This document shows, piece by piece, positions 5,149 through 5,562 of a stretch of DNA of 5,562 nt; position 1 is the first letter of the stretch; each line of letters begins with the position of its first letter. The position numbers and the translations under genes are program-made. The notes beneath the pieces are model-generated. The model ran no database searches and was not told where the DNA came from. It worked only from the letters and a program-made list of their open reading frames with translations. Origin of the DNA: Bacillota bacterium (lineage in GTDB: Bacteria > Bacillota > Clostridia > Christensenellales > CAG-138); the NCBI GenBank assembly GCA_016288175.1, contig JAEEYN010000115.1:1-5562 (forward strand), written 5' to 3'.

Positions 5149-5462
5149 ATGATCCCGACCGGGCTGACGATTATTCCATCAGCAGCGAGCTGTTCCATTG
5201 GCAGAGCCAGAGCACCACGGCCGACAATTCTCCGACCGGCCAGCGCTATATCCATCACGCCGAGCGAGGCAGCCGGGTTCTGCTTTTCGTCCGTGAATTC
5301 AAGAATGATCGTATTTCGGGCGGAGCCTCCGCCTATACCTTCCTCGGCACGGCGACATACGTCAAGCACGAGGGCTCCCGCCCGATGAATATCACCTGGC
5401 ACCTGGACCGCCCGATCCCGGCGAAGTATCTGAAGAAGACAAATAAACTTGTGGTTGGATAA
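5149..5462 (+). pseudogene. DUF3427-containing superfamily II helicase, internally deleted remnant
   Basis: From about 5166 a frame reads DDYSISSELFHWQSQ, SPTGQRYIHH, YTFLGTATYVKHEGSRPM and PIPAKYLKKTNKLVV, ending in TAA at 5460-5462. These are the hallmark strings of the DUF3427 domain, normally the extreme C-terminus of long DEAD/DEAH-type helicases (roughly a thousand residues, often with a PLD-like nuclease domain). Upstream, that frame meets a TGA at 5145-5147 and holds no start codon, and no helicase motif is present. The ATG at 5149, served by a promoter and an SD, reads MIPTGL in another frame. MIPTGL is, from memory, like the N-termini of this helicase group. I infer that the first few codons were joined out of frame to the last third by an internal deletion near 5160-5168. 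The protein is almost certainly non-functional. An unrecognised gene follows after 10 bases. Confidence 0.8.
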
Positions 5463-5472
5463 AGGAGTTAAC

Positions 5473-5562
5473 ATGACCGAACTTGAAACCATCGAACGAG
5501 CCAAGATGTATCTTGACAAAATGGCCAACGGCATCGATCCCATCACGGATAAGCCCGCGGCC
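5473..5562 (+). CDS. Partial CDS, unrecognised protein (first 30 residues)
   Basis: An SD (AAGGAG, 5462-5467) lies 5 bases before this ATG, and an open frame runs to the edge of the window. It begins MTELETIERAKMYLDKMANG and continues IDPITDKPAA. The start is helical and charged, with no signal peptide or membrane segment. I do not recognise a named family with confidence; similar starts are, to my recollection, seen in short conserved hypothetical proteins of Clostridia. It follows the helicase remnant after 10 bases and probably shares its promoter, so it may once have been a partner or simply a co-transcribed neighbour. Because its SD and frame are intact, it may still be expressed from the promoter at 5087-5115. 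Confidence 0.75.
   Translation, partial: MTELETIERAKMYLDKMANGIDPITDKPAA

Noticed and set aside
5118..5546. 142-codon open frame on the minus strand at the right end
   Set aside because: It is antisense to the DUF3427 remnant and to the start of the next gene, both supported by clear similarity or by promoter and SD.
1..5562. CRISPR array, tRNA, insertion sequence ends, integrase or known riboswitch
   Set aside because: No regularly spaced long repeats, no cloverleaf-like segment, no transposase or integrase motifs, and no recognisable riboswitch core were seen on either strand by reading.

Overview
The window looks like a piece of a bacterial chromosome from a Clostridia-like Firmicute, probably from a gut or anaerobic community. 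The clues are moderate to high GC with AT-rich intergenic stretches, strong GGAGG-type Shine-Dalgarno (SD) sites, sigma-A promoters with extended -10 elements, hairpin plus T-tract terminators, and families common in Clostridia (TMEM164/YwaF membrane protein, iron-sulfur flavoprotein-like reductase, M28 peptidase, DUF3427 helicase remnant). The taxonomic call is inference from protein look and signals only.

Layout. From 1 to about 4960 everything is read on the minus strand; from about 5087 to the end it is read on the plus strand. Reading the minus strand in its own direction: an extended -10 promoter (4932-4960) with an AT-rich upstream element drives a threonine/proline-rich lipoprotein with an HELMH zincin motif (3374-4717). 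An internal promoter (3337-3364) precedes a flavodoxin-fold FMN/Fe-S reductase (2767-3264), followed after 6 bases by a membrane-embedded M28-type zinc peptidase (1552-2760) and a strong terminator (1501-1527). Next come a decayed XRE-type regulator (1261-1494) and its own terminator (1226-1252). A separate promoter (1176-1204) then drives a 20-codon leader ORF (1077-1139), a TMEM164/YwaF-family membrane protein (226-1056), and the remnant of a HAD-superfamily phosphatase that runs off the left edge (1-224). On the plus strand, a consensus-like promoter (5087-5115) leads into the remnant of a DUF3427 superfamily II helicase (5149-5462) and the start of an unrecognised gene (5473-5562).

The most notable theme is gene decay with an unusual signature. 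At both ends of the window a gene keeps its SD, its start codon and a few codons, then jumps out of frame into its own C-terminal third: the HAD phosphatase on the left and the DUF3427 helicase on the right. Both look like internal deletions. The XRE regulator is broken by several frameshifts, and the lipoprotein's signal peptide reads upstream of its only ATG with no usable in-frame start, as if one G had been gained.

Functional links are modest. The lipoprotein protease, the flavoprotein and the membrane M28 peptidase probably share a transcript, which suggests a surface or membrane proteolysis role, but no pathway can be assigned. No mobile element, CRISPR array, tRNA or rRNA was recognised. 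I see no convincing complete novel system. The best leads are the deletion scars, the small leader ORF, the hydrophobic insertion in the M28 catalytic core, and the palindrome plus 9-base tandem repeat ahead of the lipoprotein gene.
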